Below are positions 34,930 to 46,621 of a stretch of DNA of 64,000 bases, in pieces. Source of the DNA: Coenobita brevimanus (lineage: Eukaryota > Arthropoda > Malacostraca > Decapoda > Coenobitidae); contig CM064713.1 of assembly GCA_032717465.1 (NCBI GenBank), forward strand, positions 13,310,872 to 13,374,871, in the 5' to 3' direction. Below the pieces are notes generated by a model, which worked only from the letters and a program-made list of their open reading frames with translations, did no database searches and was not told the DNA's origin. The number at the start of each line of letters is the position of its first letter. The stretch's first letter is position 1. A program made the position numbers and the translations under genes.

Positions 34930-36716
34930 TCAAGATCCGATCATTTTGAGATGCCTGGACACACTGCGTTTGAAAGACTGGAGATCACAGGCAGCAGGAA
35001 ATACAGACAGAGGGAGACAGTTCCAGAGTTGACTTGTAGCATAAATGAAAGACTGGGAGTAACGGTTAACTCTTGCATTAGAGAGCTGGACAGAAAAAGG
35101 ATGAGAGTTTGCTGCCAGACGGGTGATACGCGCCCGTCGTAGAGGTGGAGGAATGCAAGCAGACAGTTCAGAGGAGCAGTGACCATTAAAGTAGCGACAG
35201 AAGAGATAAAGATGCAACACTGCGGCGAAGAGACAGAGGTTGAAGGGAGTCAGTAAGAGGAGGAGAGTTAATGAGACGAAAAGCCTTTGACTCCACCCTA
35301 TTGAGAAGAGCTGTATGTGGGGAGCCTCCCCACACATAAGAGTTGTACTCCACACAGGGGCGGATAAAACCCCTGTATAGAGTCAACAATTGTGCAGGGG
35401 TAAAGAAAGAGCGGAGTCGGCTTAACACGCCCAATCTCTTGGAAGCAGATTTTACAAGAGATGTAACATGATCTTTCCAAGTTAAGTCCCGAGTAAATGA
35501 AACCCCAAGCATGTTCAAGGATCATGCATGATTAAGCTGAATATTATCAAACATTAGTGGGTATACCTGTGGAAGATTTTGTCGGGTTCATAGGTGTAAG
35601 AACTGAGTCTTAGATGCATTAAAAACAACCATATTATTTTTACCCCAGTCAGAGATACGAGCCAAGTCAGACATTAGGTATGCCATAGCCTCATCCCTTG
35701 TTTGTTGAAGTAACTGTTGAGATGGGCGTTGCGGGAACCGAATTGAAAGGTGAAGGGTGGAGTCATCAGTGTATGAGTGGATAGGGTTAGATGTACAGAT
35801 TAGAAGATCATTGATGAATAAAAGGAAGAGAGTTGGTGATAGGACAGAGCCCTGAGGAACACCACTGTTGATAGATCTAGGAGAAGAACGATGGCCGTCT
35901 ACAACAGCGGCTATAGAACGACCAGAAAGGAAGCTAGCGATGAAGGCACAGATAGAAGGATAGAAACCGTAGGAGGGCAGTTTGGAAATTAATGTTTTAT
36001 GCCAGACTCGATCGAAAGCCTTTGAGATGTCAAGTGCAATGGCAAAGCTTTCGCCAAAGTCCCGAAACGAGGATGACCAGGAGTCTGAAAGGTAGGTGAG
36101 AAGATCGCCAGTGGAGCGTCCCTGACGGAACCCATACTGACGATCGGAAAGAAGGTTGTGATAAGAAAGATGCCTTAAAATTTTTCTATTGAGAATTGAC
36201 TCGAAAACTTTTGAAATACAGGACGTTAAAGCAATTGGACGATAGTTGGTGGGTTGGGAGTGGTAACCCTTCTTTGGGACTGGCTGAATGAGAGCAAACT
36301 TCCAGCAAGAAAGAAAGGTACAAGTTGACAGACAAAAGCGAAAGAGTTTGCCTAGGCAGGGTGTAAGCACAGAAGCACAGTTCTTGAGAACAACAGGAGG
36401 GACCCCATCAAGCCCATATGCCTTGTTAGTACTGAGGCCAGTGATGACAGAAAATACATCATATGAATAAATTTTAATGTCAGCCATGAAGAAGTCAGAG
36501 GGGGGGAAGTGATGGAGGAACAACACTGGAATCGTCTAAGGTGGAATTGGAGGAGAAAGTCTGTGCGAAGAGATCTGGTTTATCAGTAGAAGAAATAGCT
36601 ACAGAACCATCAGAGTAGAAAAGAGGAGGGAAGGATGATGGGGTAAAGTTGTTAGAAAGATTTTTGGCAAGGTTCCAGAAGGAGCGGGAAGAATTCGAGT
36701 TGGAGAGTTGAGAGCA
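34930..36716 (-). pseudogene. Jockey LINE reverse transcriptase region
   Basis: Contains the RT fingers and palm in order: NYRPIALTSCISKVFE, YGFRQGRSTGDLL, ALDISKAFDRVWH, GVPQGSVLSPTLF, and the catalytic YTDD in SYTDDSTLHLS. The thumb and C-terminal region (KRLGVLSRLRSF; SLFYRYFNGHCSS or similar) follow in shifted frames. Frameshifts near 36,510, 35,585 and 35,200 show it is dead. Confidence 0.87.
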
Positions 36717-36723
36717 TTTAGTA

Positions 36724-37536
36724 TGGATGTGTTGTTGAGTGAAGACAAAGAGGAGCTGCAAGGCTTGGTGGATAAGTTTGGAAGAGTGTGTAAGAAACGG
36801 AATCTAAAGGTGAATGTAGGGAAAAGTAAAGCGATGGTCTTTGAGAGAGGTGAAGTCAGTGAATGTACAGCGAGGTTGGATGGTGAGGAATTGGAAAATG
36901 TGAGTACGTTTAAGTACTTGGGTAGTGTGATGAGTAAGGATGGAGGTTTGGAGGATGAAGTGCTTGAAAGGGTACAGCCGGGAAGAAAGGTTGCTGGTTC
37001 TTTGAAAGCAGTGATAAGAAACAGGGAAGTGAGCATGGAAGTGAAAAAGTTACTACATGAGAGTATTGTGATACCAACTCTAACGTATGGAAGTGAAGCT
37101 TGGACGTTGTTGGAAAGACACAAGTCAAGAGTTAGAGCAGTGGAAATGAGTTATTTAAGAGGAGCCTGTGGAGTCACATGCAGAGACAGGCTGACGAATG
37201 AGGATATAAAGGAGCATTGTGGTGTGGATGTGGATGTGATAGGAAGCGTTATGAGGAACACACTGAGGTGGTTTGGCCATGTGGAGAGGATGGAGGGTGA
37301 GAGACTGACGAAGAGAGTGTATGTGAGTGAGGTGGAGGGGGGAAGAGGGAGGGGGAGGCCGAGGATGAGATGGAGGGATGGGGTGGAGAGGTATATGAGA
37401 GAGGGGGGTGTGAGTTGGGAGCAGGGCAGTGAAATGGCAGGGGACAGGGCGACGTGGAGGCGATTTGTTTATGGCCACCCTAAACGGGATTAAGGCGTCT
37501 GGCAATAGATAGATAAACAGATAGATAGAAATTATT
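36724..37536 (+). mobile_element. 5'-truncated RTE-type LINE inserted into the Jockey LINE
   Basis: Contains the last ~260 codons of the RTE protein (from LLSEDKEELQGLVDKFGRVC to [11 protein letters not shown]) and the terminal GGGATTAAGGCGTCTGGCAA with a GATA tail. It is flanked by the exact 7-bp direct repeat TTTAGTA (36,717-36,723; 37,537-37,543). Removing the insert and one repeat restores the Jockey frame at the junction. The fragment's own frame (36,708-37,493) is open, so the insertion is recent. Confidence 0.9.
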
Positions 37537-37543
37537 TTTAGTA

Positions 37544-38682
37544 GAGCGAAGAACAGACTTAGCACGATTCCGGGCAGAAACGTATAGATGATGTGATTCA
37601 GGGGTGGGTTGGCTCCAGTACCTTTTGTAGGCCCTCTCCTTGTTGCGGACAGCATTAGAACAAGCGTGATTAAACCAAGGCTTTCTTGCGTTAGTCAAAG
37701 GATATGAGGAAGGAATGTTTGCTTCCATGCCCGAGAGAATAACCTCTGTAATGTGCAAGGCACACTCAGATGGCTCACGGCCATGGAAGAAATAATCATT
37801 CCAGGGAAAATCAAATAAGTACTGCCTGACGGCCTCCCAGTCCGCGGCTCCAAAATGCCACAGAAGACGTTTCCCTGGAGGGTCCACAGGCCGTACCAGA
37901 GTGATGGGACAGGTTAAGGTGATAAGGTTGTGATCGGAGGAGCCCAATGGAGAGAAAAGAGTAACAGAGTAAGCAGAAGGATTAGTTGTGAGGAAGAGGT
38001 CAAGTATGTTGGAGCTCTCTCCAAGGCGGTCAGGGATACGGGTAGGGTGATGTACAAGCTGCTCTAGGTCATTAAGGATAGAAAAGATGTAGGCTTGTTC
38101 ACCAGGTGGATCAGTGAAACGAGAGGAGAGCCAAAGGTGGTGGTGAACATTGAAATCTCCTACAATGGAGATTTCAGAGAAAGGAGAAATGGATAGAATG
38201 TGTTACATTGTAGAAGTAAGATAGTAGATGAATTTTTGATAGTCAGTAGAAATAGGGGATAAGTAAACAGCACAGATATATTTAGTCAGAGAATGACAGG
38301 AAAGCCGAAGCCAGAGTGTAGAGAATTCAGAAGAATCGAGTTCAGGAACACGAAAGCAAGATAAGTCATTACGTATATATACACAACAGCCACCTTTGGC
38401 TTTGAAATGAGTACAGAGAAAGTAGGAGGATACAGAAAAGGGTTTGCTGTCAGTTGCCTCAGACAGCTGAGTCTCAGTTAGAAAAAGAAGGTGAGGTTTA
38501 GAGGAGGAGAGGTGGTGCTCAACAGAGCGAAAGTTAGAGGAAAGGCCACGAATGTTACAGAAATGAAGAAGAAGAGAGTCAGACAGTGGTTCCAGGCACC
38601 TCCAGTCGTCACCGGGAGAGGGGCGGATGGTGGGGGCATTTATGGTCCCCCCCCCCCTGAGGACTCCGAGGCTGGAATTCAA
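37544..38682 (-). pseudogene. Jockey LINE APE endonuclease region
   Basis: Starts with LLHFCNIRGLSSNFRSVEHH and LLFLTETQLS, which are APE-domain signatures. It continues to [21 protein letters not shown] and GSSDHNLI, the catalytic Asp/Asn and SDH motifs. One in-frame TAA interrupts it at about 38,203. The part after SDH ends at LRSTK, where the nested RTE insertion cuts in. Confidence 0.85.
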
Positions 38683-39445
38683 TGTATAACAAGATCATTT
38701 TATAAATACGTTTGACAATTATACTTACATAACACCGTGGGTGAATGTTATTGTTGTAGTGTCTACAGTATATTCTTTTACAGTAACTATACAGAAAACA
38801 TGGTATACACCACTATTATGTGATTAAACTGTGTGCTATGCATTACGACTAGCCATTCAACATACCATGCAATGCTACCTGCAGCTGTGGTAGTCCATCT
38901 CTGTTCACTTCCAGGAGAGTTTGACCATGCAGTGTCTTCTCCAGCTGTGGTATTCTATCTCTGTCCTCTTCCACGGGAGTCTGACCATCAGGGTGGAAGG
39001 AATGGATGCTGCCATCTGTGTAATGTCATAAATAGTTGGGATCAACGAGACATACCTAACCAATAGTGTTGTTATATGTGTGCAATATGGACACCATCAG
39101 TATAAGGAGAGTGCATTGATAAAAAAAGACAGTTTACAAGCATTATCTTCACCATAATCACTGGGACAGGGGAGACTGCCTAACTCACTGTGCAGCTACT
39201 CTGTAATGTCCTCATCACAAATTGGCTATGCTATCATATTTTGTACATAAGACTATATGACACTTGAATATTATGACTATATGCCATAATGTGTTCTGTA
39301 TTATGTTATGGACATCCATACATCGTACCAGAGGAAACGTCTGTCAACCATTTTGTGCCTCTTTTACAAAATTAGTCATTGCCATCAAGTTGCATGTGTT
39401 ACATATAATCATTTATTATTAGTCACTGCCATCAAGTTGCATGTG

Positions 39446-39612
39446 TTACATATAATCATTGTACAATCCTGGAGGAGGAATGGGTGAATATCTACCATAG
39501 TCTGCTGGTGTCAACTGATGATGTACAACAGCATCTGGATGGACGTTGATGGAAGGACAATCTTCAGCACTTGTAGCGGGATGTACTGGTGGATCCTTGA
39601 TTGACATATCCC
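39446..39612 (-). CDS. Putative terminal coding exon of an unidentified gene (copy B)
   Basis: Duplicate of the exon at 3,232-3,398, with the same 167-nt length, acceptor and TAA stop. The two replacement changes sit in the N-terminal part (I-K-D in place of I-E-D) and in T-P-A-D-Y (G to A). The frame is undamaged, so neither copy is obviously a pseudogene. The product is unknown. Confidence 0.42.
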
Positions 39613-39796
39613 CTGTGGAGGTGGAGCCAATTAATACAAACTATACCGTTAGTCCTAATACATATGGGGAACAGTAGGCAATATGTGCAACATTTATCCA
39701 TACATGAAGTACAGTACATAAATGTTTGGCAATGTAGCTTTGTTCTGTCTGCAACTGTTATGCAGGTTATTAATATAAAAATCACCACTTTATGCT

Positions 39797-40080
39797 ATGC
39801 GGATAGCGGTGGCTGAGTCGGTATAGAGGCGGCCTGCAGTCCTAATGGACCCAGGTTCGAATGCCAGCTGGGGCTGGGAACAGTTTAAGGATTTGAATTT
39901 CATAAAAAGCAGACATTTCTGATCAACCAGAGACCCGCCGACATGTCATAAAATTGCCCCCGCTAATACCAGTACACCAGTCTTGTATGAGAGCCCTGGC
40001 ATGTATTCAATATGGATGGTGTGTTAGCGCCGAAGTGGTGACATGTGGATATGTAGGAGGCCTACTGGGACTTGGGAATG
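39797..40080 (+). mobile_element. tRNA-derived SINE, family alpha (copy B)
   Basis: Orthologous to 3,586-3,862. The tRNA-like head reads GGTGGCTGAGTCGG, the B box is GGTTCGAATGCC, and the body is the same. It was already present before the segmental duplication. Confidence 0.82.
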
Positions 40081-40280
40081 AATATATATACAGGTATATA
40101 CAGTACATATATTACAATAAGAGCATGTCAACTTTTATTTTCATTTTTTTTTTGGGGGGGTGGGGGGTGATGGGGGAAGGGGGGGACAGCTCAAGCAGCC
40201 CAAGTTATCAGCATCAACTAGAATTTCCCAGTTGAAGTAACATGTATTAATCGGTCACGCCTCGGTAAGCTGAAATTAAG

Positions 40281-40400
40281 CTTTTTTTTTTTTTCTTTTT
40301 TTTTTTTTAATGCGAGGAAGAAGGAACCAAAGGCCATGAGCCCGCAAAACAGTTCCCCTCAAGAGAAAAACAAAATACAATAGAGACCCAAATTCAATAT
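40281..40400 (-). mobile_element. Short 5'-truncated Jockey LINE tail, copy B only
   Basis: Poly(T) then TGCGAGGAAGAAGGAACCAA and GGCCATGAGCCCGC, matching the 3' end of the LINE at 34,845-34,925. Copy A (about 4,755-4,790) lacks it. Confidence 0.82.
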
Positions 40401-40448
40401 CACGCTCAACACATTATATCACGCTCATAACATTATACAGACTGGGGT

Positions 40449-41156
40449 CAGACATGGAGCCGAAGCCGGCTTAGGCTTCATGACGCCATGGTTTTTAGGT
40501 TTTGGCTTTGGCTTCATGAAGCCATGGTTTCTGGTCGTGGCTTCGGCTTCAGGAAGCCATGGTTTTTAGTCCCGGCTTAGGCTTCATGAACCCATGGTTT
40601 TTGGTCGCGGCTTCGGCTTCAGGAAGCCATGGTTTTTAGGTCGCGGTTTCGGCTTCAGCTTCGAAGCCAAGGGCGTGGCTTCAGCCCCAACTGCTGGCTA
40701 AAGCACCAGACCCAGAAAATTCGTTACAGGAACAGAATATGCATAAAAACTGCCTGATTTTCATATTTTCAAGTCCTATCCTTTGCATCCACTTCAGCTC
40801 AATAAAAATATCAAATATTATATAAAGAATCCTTTATTTCCAGACTGACGATTCCTAGGGTCAACATTTGTATGTAAGAGATAATGGTACTGTACCTATT
40901 TGCCCCTAGGTAAAATGCAAGGTATTATGCACTCACTCACTTGCAAGGACCCGCTACGTTTGAAGTTCTGATTTTCTTACTGGCAGGTTACAACTGGCAT
41001 ACTGTGACACGAAGCTGATTACTGGCTTCATAAAATTCTGACAGCTTCGGCTTTGTCTCTGTGAATCTCTACCTGGCTTTGGCTTCGACTTCACGACTTT
41101 CCAAGGGCGCCGGCTTCGGCTTGGAAGCCAAAGAGATGGCTTCAGCCCCATGTCTG
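40449..41156. mobile_element. Non-autonomous hAT-like element (copy B), internally expanded
   Basis: Same element and same ACTGGGGT target duplication (40,441-40,448 and 41,157-41,164) as 4,820-5,430. A ~60-bp internal unit (GGCTTCAGGAAGCCATGG...) occurs about four times at 40,470-40,650 against once in copy A. This accounts for the longer element (708 against 611 bp). Confidence 0.83.
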
Positions 41157-41242
41157 ACTGGGGTTGAGAAATCCATTGGTTGGGTACAGTGGTATGACAA
41201 TACAACTTGCTGATCCACTAACTGGATGGTAATACACAATTA

Positions 41243-41930
41243 CTGACAAATGTCATAACATTAATGGTACCGGTACTGACATGCAAATATGACTTAAGGA
41301 AGAGGTCACTACTTATACTTTGTATAAAACATGTATTGATGTTATCCATTCTATGTACAAATACACAATTTAAGAATGCTGTAAATATCACTCAGACGAG
41401 TAAATATTGTATTAGGGAGTGCAACACATAACTATTACTGGTGGAATGGCGACAGCTGTTGGAACAAGTCTGCGTTAATAATATTCTTCACAGAAATGGT
41501 CGCAGCTTTAAGACAGATGGGGACAACCTCTATATTCTTTTAATACAAATTTCAGCTATTCTGTGAAAATAAGATTATGTTTGATATAGGTAATGATAAC
41601 ACATTTATTATTGGTGATGGCAGTAGAGGAATAAAGTTAAAATTATTTACCTTTATCAAGAGACTTGCCTTACTGTACACATGTACCTCACATCACTCAT
41701 TCACTCCCTCACTCACTCATTCACTCACTCATTCACTCAGAAAATACACTGTATGTGTGTGCACACACGAATAACATTTGTGGCAACTCATTTATTCCAG
41801 AGTACCCGGTATGCAATGCTGTCATCAGCACTGCACTGTTGCATTTCCCAGTGGCTAATTATCTCAAAGCTAATGCCACTTTACATCTGCAGATAAAAAC
41901 ACGCAGCCGGCCGGGGTCGGACGGGTTTAG
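41243..41930 (+). pseudogene. Decayed, unidentified coding-like sequence (copy B)
   Basis: Uninterrupted counterpart of 5,490-5,930 plus 9,249-9,470. It has the same internal TAA and frame change. A TCAC-rich microsatellite (about 41,690-41,738) sits between the two coding-like parts. The product is not recognised. Confidence 0.28.
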
Positions 41931-43660
41931 AGGACTGGTTGGAATTTGGCGATGGTCGGACGTGGGATATGGGTGTGGCTAGACATAGTTGGGATTTGGG
42001 GCGACATTAGACGTGGGATATGGGTGTGGCTAGGACTAGTTGGGATTGGGCGTGGCTGGATGTGGGATACTGGTATGGCTAGAACAGGATGGGATTTGAG
42101 TGTGGCTGGACGTGGGATATGGGCGTGGCTAAAACTGGTTGGAATTGGGCGTGTCTAGGTGTAGGATTTGGCTCTGGCTGGGCGTGAGAGTTGAATGTGG
42201 CTGAACTTGTGACTGGGTGTGAGATCTGGGTGGGGCGGGGAGGGGAATTTGGGTGAGGCGGGGCAAAGTATGTGGGTGAGGCGGGGCGAGGGATTTGGGT
42301 GGGGCAGGGCAAGGGATTTGGGTGGGGCAGGGAAAGGGATTTGGGTGGAGCGGGGAGGGGGATTTGGGTGGGGCAGGGAAAGGGATTTGGGTGAGGTGGA
42401 GCAAGGGATTTGGGTGGGGCGAGGCGAGGGATTTGGGTGGGGCGAGGCGAGGGATTTGGGTGGGGCGGAGTATGGGATTTAGCCATGGTTGTGCTTGGTA
42501 ATTGCGCGTGGGATCTGGGCGTGGTTGGGAGGATGGATGAGGACTAGACAGGATTCAGGTAAGGCTGAGTGGGATTTGGGCGTGTTTGGGAATGGGATTT
42601 AGGCGTGGGATCTAAGACAGACGGGGAATTGGGGGGATCTGGGCGTGGTTGGAATGGAATTTGGCCGTTGTTGAATGCGGAGAGGGGTGGCTACTGGGAC
42701 TTGGGCTGGAGGCTGGAGAGATGTGGTGGAGTGAGGTCTGGTGGGGTGGGGATACTGATGAAATCTGGCATGGTGTGGTGTTATGTGGTGGGCTGGTGAG
42801 ATGTGTGGTGTGATGGGATGTGGTGTGGGATGTGGTGTGGTATGTGGTGTTATGTGGTGTGCCGTGCTGTGATGCGTTGTGAGATGTACTATTATAAAGA
42901 ATGGGAGTATATGAGGCTGCTGTAAGGAATAGTGTGGTCTAAAGCGTGGTGTTGTGGTGTGGTGTAGTGTGGTTTAGTGTGGTGTGGTGTGGTGTAACGA
43001 CGAGTGGCGTGGAGGGCTGTAGACAAAGCAATTAAGGGTGGTTTGGGGGTGATGGTGGAAAATGAAAGAAAAGGGTTTAGCCGTGAAGGTGTTTGAATGA
43101 ATGGGTGTGGTGGAGTGATGACGTATAGTGTGGGAAGGGAAGTGTGGTGGTGTTAAGGTGTAACTTGTGGAAAGAAGTAAAAGTGTAAGAGGTGCAGTTT
43201 GTTAGAAGAGGTGGTGTTGTGAGTAGGTGACAGTGAGTGGAAAACGGACGTGTGGGGAGAGACATGTTAAAGGCACGGTTTGGGAAAAAAAAAAAAAAAA
43301 AAAAAGTGTGAATGTGTGGGGAGTGGGATAAAAGATGTTGGAAGGGATTGGAGTCTGATGTGAGGAAAACAAGAGGCTTTCACAGAGGAGATATGTAGGT
43401 GTAAAACGTGTAAACAAAAAGTGTGGGAAGACCTACAAGTTAGATGTACGGTGGGGGAACAAAAAAAGAGGTAGGGAGAAAAGATGTAAAGGAATAAGGT
43501 GTTAAAACAGGAGGAACTGAAAGATGCAGGATGAGATGAAAGATGGAAATGTAGGCTATAACCCGAAAGGTACAGGGGAAAAAAATCGATGTTAAGTGTG
43601 GAGGCATAAGTGTTTGAGGTGCAGAAAAAGGATTGGTGGAGCAGAAAAGAGCTAGTCTAT
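41930..43660. repeat. G-rich minisatellite tract and degenerate GTG-rich extension (copy B)
   Basis: Orthologous to 9,480-10,150 up to about 42,480. It is then followed by some 1.4 kb of degenerating G/T/A-rich repeats (GTGTGGTG-like, with poly(A) runs at about 43,285-43,305 and 43,660-43,687) not present in copy A. No gene is seen. An (AT)n run at 43,938-43,983 ends the tract. Confidence 0.8.
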
Positions 43661-43661
43661 G

Positions 43662-43693
<32 letters not shown>

Positions 43694-43937
43694 AATAGCG
43701 TGGGGAAAAAAGGATGTGTGGAGGACAGATGCATGTGAAAAGAAAAAAATGACGAAAAAGGTGTGTAAGGTGTGTACAAATGAAGCATAAAAATGTGTAT
43801 GTGTTATAATATTAGCTGCAGAAAAAGACGGTGTAGAAAAAACACGTGCATGGAACTGAGAGAGAGAGAGAGACGATCAAAACCTCTCGTTAGGCTATGC
43901 GAGCCAGCCAGTGACTGGACAACGATAATAGTGACTG

Positions 43938-43986
<49 letters not shown>

Positions 43987-44014
43987 GGGGGGGGAGGAAG
44001 AGGAAAAACAAACT

Positions 44015-44490
44015 TAATAAAATAAAAACCCACAGCTACACCAGATTACAGGTGTCCTTTCATAAACTGTAACAGGTGGACTTGAAGAACTGCTGTACGC
44101 TGAAGTTTGGAGGGAAACTATTCTGGGGAAGAGAATTCCAGGGAGATGCAGTTCGGGGAATAAAAGAATTTTGACTTTCATAAGTTCTGCAATATGGCAA
44201 TGTGACAGTCAAGAGCGATACCAGATGCCCATGTAACACGGGGGAAGGCGTGGAGAGGTGGCACAATGGATGCAACTTCGTCTAAGCATATGCCATAAAA
44301 GTATCTGTAAAATAATGCAAGGGAGGCAACATTCCTTCTTTCTTTTACGGGAGGTAGTTCATTTGTAACTGCAGGGTTATTAATAATCCTTCCAGCTTTG
44401 TCCATAATTTTGTCCAGTTGTTTTAGTGCAACCTGTCCAACCACTGCACTTAACATCCAGCTATTTATCACGGCTACAAAATGGCAATCC
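44015..44490 (-). pseudogene. C-terminal remnant of a non-LTR reverse transcriptase (copy B)
   Basis: Duplicate of 10,300-10,775 with the same frameshift between the FYRYFYG and SFIPRTASPWN blocks. It is bounded on the left by (AT)n and on the right by the TTAA-flanked element. Confidence 0.7.
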
Positions 44491-44494
44491 TTAA

Positions 44495-45488
44495 GGGGAC
44501 ATACGTCCACCTCATCTTGCAGTTTTGTCTTTACCATAGTTTTCCATGGGATTCTATTTCATGATTACGTTTTCAAGTTCATAAAATATTTTAAATTCTT
44601 TAAAAAGTGGGGAAGAGTTTTTAAAACGGTTTGTTTACAGTTCCTAACGATACCGAAGTCAGACGGACGCCATTTTGTGGGAAGAGAAGTCAGATAGACG
44701 CCATTTTGTGGGTCGGGAAGACAGACGGACGCCATCTTGTGGGGCGAGAAGACAGACAGACGCCATCTTGTGGGGCGAGAAGACAGACGGACGCCATCTT
44801 GTGGGGCGACAAGACTGACGGACGCCATCTTGTGGGGCGACAAGACTGACGGACGCCATCTTGTGGGGCGACAAGACAGACGGACGCCATCCTGTGGGGC
44901 GACAAGACTGAGGACAGACGTACGCCATCCTGTGGGGCGACAAGACAGACGGACGCCATCTTGTGGGGCGACAAGACTGAGGACAGACGGACGCCATCCT
45001 GTGGGGCGACAAGACAGACGGACGCCATCTTGTGGGGCGACAAGACTGAGGACAGACGGACACCATCTTGTGGGGCGACAAGACAGACGGACGCCATCTT
45101 GTATGGCGAGAAGACAGATAGACGCCATCTTGTGGGGCGACAAGACTGAGGACAGACGGACGCCATCTTGTATGGCGAGAAGACAGACGGACGCCATCTT
45201 GTGGGGCGAGAACAGACGGACGCCATCTTAGAACGTTCTGTCATTTTTTAAGGAAATTACCCTTATCGGTGTCAATTTATTCAAACATCCTAAATTTTCG
45301 TACAAACCCAATTTTATTTATCCTACCCTAACCTAACCTATCCCTTATGTATACATTTTGTTTATTGATGGATCCCCTTCGTACTCGAAAAAGCACTTTT
45401 GTACATCCTTTTCAAGTCATTGATTTAGTTCAAAAAGGAAAAAAAAAAAAAGGGGGGGCGCTGATGTTTAAAACGTGGTCCTGTCTCC
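44495..45488. mobile_element. TTAA-flanked element with 31-bp minisatellite (copy B)
   Basis: Orthologue of 10,780-11,994, with TTAA at 44,491-44,494 and 45,489-45,492. The array (44,650-45,235) is shorter than in A by roughly 200 bp, so the number of units has drifted. The element was present before the duplication. Confidence 0.6.
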
Positions 45489-46293
45489 TTAAGGATTACC
45501 TACAAAATAATGCTTGACACAGTAAAGCAAGTGTTTATCATCACGGTAAACATTGTTTAGTTTTGGTTACAGAAATACCTTTACTGATTCACTTCCTCCT
45601 TTCCCAGGTTATTTTCTGTATTTTTCTGATGACTTTTATGATAGTAAATGATTTACTACTGATTTTGTTTCCCTGATATTTTTGTCAATGCTCATTCCCA
45701 TTCACTCGTGTTGGTTTCTCAGGCGTCCTGGCAATCTTTCTAAAACGTACTCTTATCAACTTAAATTTATTTTACAGCTGTTGCAGCTTGACCTTATATA
45801 TTCACAGCTTATCCTTAATCTACTCTTAAATCTAACCCAGCAAAACATCCTAACCTTACCTAACTCAACCTAGCTAACTATCCAACGGTAATAACCATAC
45901 GCACCGAAAGGGAACACCAAATTTATTGCGATAAAACTGCGTAGCGTTTAGTGTGTCCGCCATTACGCCCAGGAAACATCACGCGTCGGGGAAGCAAATT
46001 ATGGATAATAAAAACAAGCGGGAAACAAATTCACCACCATAAAGAAAAAAACACTGAGCAAACCAACAATAAGAAGTGAACAGTTCAGGTTTCTCTCTTC
46101 ATTAAACTACATTTACCATCACCATGAAAGACGCTCTCAGTATCTGGATAATAGGTCGCCCAAGTGACTGCATATTTCATAACTTCCTCTACTATTTATT
46201 CTGCACATGACATATCAATATCCTCCTGTATGTTATCCATGTAAAGTATATCCATATTCAAACTACATAACTGGCATAAAACAGGACGCTTAC

Positions 46294-46359
46294 GTGAAAT
46301 ACGCGAAATGAATCATCAATAAACAAGTGCTGCAACGTCTCCAATGCCACCCAGAACAT
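46294..46359 (-). CDS. Possible first coding exon, minus strand (copy B)
   Basis: Identical duplicate of 12,800-12,865. Here it lies head-to-head with the Ginger-like gene that starts at 47,145, about 790 bp away, with the 121-bp NRF1-type repeats in between. Confidence 0.25.
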
Positions 46360-46621
46360 GGACGAATGATAAAAATGGCTGACCTTCCTTGCAGATGGCG
46401 TAGGGGTAAGCCGATCAGTCCACCACCTGACCCTTCGTTTGACCCAGCCTCCTGTACACCTCGAGACGGACACCACCACCAGGCCACAAACATCCACTCA
46501 CTCGTAGTTTCGAAGATAACACGAACGGAAAAAAAAAAAAAAAAGTTTTCCCCCCACCACCGGCCCCCACTGCTCTGAACTGAAGACTGGCAGCCGCAGC
46601 GTGGCAGTGACGGTGTAGCGT

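Larger units (their letters stand above)
34831..38676 (-). mobile_element. Jockey-type LINE, near full-length but damaged, copy B only
   Basis: The element reads on the minus strand from about 38,676 to a poly(A) tail seen as poly(T) at 34,831-34,844. It encodes an APE-type endonuclease followed by a reverse transcriptase (separate entries). Copy A has the uninterrupted site (CATTCATATTTACTGGAATT, about 2,451-2,470). A nested RTE fragment (36,724-37,536) splits it. Stops and frameshifts (TAA in the endonuclease; frame changes near 36,500-36,526 and 35,520-35,590) make it non-functional. No ORF1 is evident. Confidence 0.88.
32365..46613. repeat. Segmental duplication, copy B
   Basis: Collinear with copy A from its first base. 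Similarity ends after GTGACGG (46,607-46,613), where the next bases (TGTAGCG) differ from copy A (CAGCGTG). B-only insertions are 34,551-34,740, 34,831-38,676 and 40,281-40,400, together with the extended G-rich tract. Other stretches (32,365-34,150; 38,690-39,440; 45,490-46,290) hold no recognisable gene. Confidence 0.93.
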
